DNA of 57,567 nt from Planctomycetota bacterium (GTDB taxonomy: Bacteria > Planctomycetota > B15-G4 > JADJEK01), in contig JACQZJ010000049.1 of NCBI GenBank assembly GCA_016213895.1, forward strand, positions 1-57,567, given 5' to 3'. Each line of letters opens with the position of its first letter. Position 1 is the first letter of the stretch. Positions 56,878 to 57,567 of the stretch are shown in pieces. The translations under genes and the position numbers were made by a program. The notes below the pieces were generated by a model. It made no database searches. It saw only the letters and a program-made list of their open reading frames with translations, and had not been told where the DNA came from.

Positions 56878-57567
56878 TCACGCCTCGAGCACCTCGCCGA
56901 AGCCGAGGATCGCGACCGGGCCGAGGGGCATCGCGAGACGGTAGGCGGCGGCGAGCTGCGCGGCGTCCTCCACCGACTCGTCCGGAACCACGAAGGCGCC
57001 AAGGCGCGCGCCGCGCGAGAGGTGGAGGAGACTCCCTCCGCCGTGCTTGGCGACGCGCGTGTCGATCTCGAAGGCGACGACGGGCAGAAGGGGGCCGGCG
57101 GGCGGATCGGGCCAGAGCGCGCCGAAGTCCGGATCCGCGGCCGCGAACAGGTCATGCGCGCCTTTCAGGTCGGCGGCGACCGCGGCCGACCAGACCACGT
57201 CCAGCCGCTGGGCGGTGTACGCCTGGTCCGCGCGCGTCCACGCGCGCCGCGCGCCCTCTCCCAGCTCGTGCCCGGCGAGGCCGAGATGCACCGCGCAGTC
57301 GCTGTCCGCGGCGATCTTGCCGGCGCCGATCGCCCGCTGGCGCGCGGCGAAGACGCGGCGCGGCAGCTCGGGCTCTGCGTCGCACTCGACGTGGAACCCC
57401 AGTTCGTTGCCCCGACGCACCAGCTGGTCGCGGACCAAGGCGGCATCCTCGCGGCTGCCGCCGCGGTTCGTGACGCGGGCCGCGCCAGGCCGCGCCGGGC
57501 CGCCGCCCGGCGCAGGCCGGCGCGCGACGTTCTCGGGGAGAAGCGAGGCGTCGATCACGGCCAGGGG
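56878..57567 (-). CDS. Unrecognised protein, N-terminus cut by window edge
   Basis: The frame is open for 229 codons from the right edge to the stop at 56878; a GTG at 57558 is in frame, but PLAV before it suggests the gene continues outside. The visible part contains NELGFHVECDAEPELPRRVF, HLGLAGHELGEGARRAWTRA, RLDVVWSAAVAADLKG and PVVAFEIDTRVAKHGGGSLL. The pattern D-V-V-W followed by V-A-F-E-I-D recalls PD-(D/E)xK nuclease cores, but the usual Lys is Asp here, so I do not assign a function. It is convergent with the acylase gene. Confidence 0.55.
   Translation of the reverse strand, partial: PLAVIDASLLPENVARRPAPGGGPARPGAARVTNRGGSREDAALVRDQLVRRGNELGFHVECDAEPELPRRVFAARQRAIGAGKIAADSDCAVHLGLAGHELGEGARRAWTRADQAYTAQRLDVVWSAAVAADLKGAHDLFAAADPDFGALWPDPPAGPLLPVVAFEIDTRVAKHGGGSLLHLSRGARLGAFVVPDESVEDAAQLAAAYRLAMPLGPVAILGFGEVLEA

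Noticed and set aside
1-57567. CRISPR arrays, rRNA genes, riboswitches and phage structural genes
   Set aside because: Looked for on both strands; no regular direct repeats, conserved rRNA blocks or recognisable riboswitch cores were found.

Overview
The window is very GC-rich bacterial DNA, densely coding on both strands. The gene content suggests a Planctomycetota-like organism: many exported proteins with FG-GAP/VCBS repeats, dockerin-like calcium loops, NosD-type beta-helix repeats, an ASPIC/UnbV-type protein, a TolB-like propeller and a shared C-terminal beta domain ending in a Ser-Asn-Ala-Val-like motif. This assignment is inference; no rRNA or marker protein is present.

Layout. 1-4845 (minus) is a three-gene operon: exported coiled-coil protein, Tat-exported AmmeMemoRadiSam-type radical SAM enzyme, and a membrane aminopropyltransferase-like protein cut by the left edge. 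5119-11113 (plus) holds a seven-repeat propeller, a decayed phosphohydrolase, an exported amidohydrolase, and an overlapping group of two glycosyltransferases and an SGNH hydrolase. A broken ankyrin gene follows. Next come an initiator tRNA with promoter and terminator, and a complete hipB-hipS-hipT toxin-antitoxin operon with three evenly spaced palindromic operators. 13.7-14.2 kb is a scar of gene remnants. 14.2-18.1 kb codes a multidomain cysteine-protease-like protein and a membrane protein.

18.2-26.9 kb and 37.9-44.4 kb carry two copies of a giant exported protein. The second (2096 aa) is intact; the first is split by a deletion of about 250 bases. Both have the same upstream promoter block. 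Beta-helix genes flank the first copy. 27.4-30.3 kb codes a periplasmic NiFe hydrogenase (small subunit, large subunit, maturation protease). 30.6-37.9 kb codes a di-heme cytochrome and exported repeat proteins. One of these is a 910-codon VCBS-ASPIC-thioredoxin gene interrupted by a single in-frame TGA.

44.7-48.4 kb contains a REP-type transposase and three more decayed genes. 48.6-56.8 kb holds an exported thioredoxin/HEAT protein, a BlaR1/BlaI-like sensor-repressor pair with a canonical-looking operator, a divergent metzincin protease and an Ntn-type acylase. The right edge cuts an unrecognised gene.

Three themes stand out. First, there is repeated duplication followed by decay, with at least eight broken genes. 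Second, two regulatory loci (hipBST and the BlaR-like pair) have visible operators. Third, one possible recoding event is seen. Bold claims are marked as candidates in the findings.
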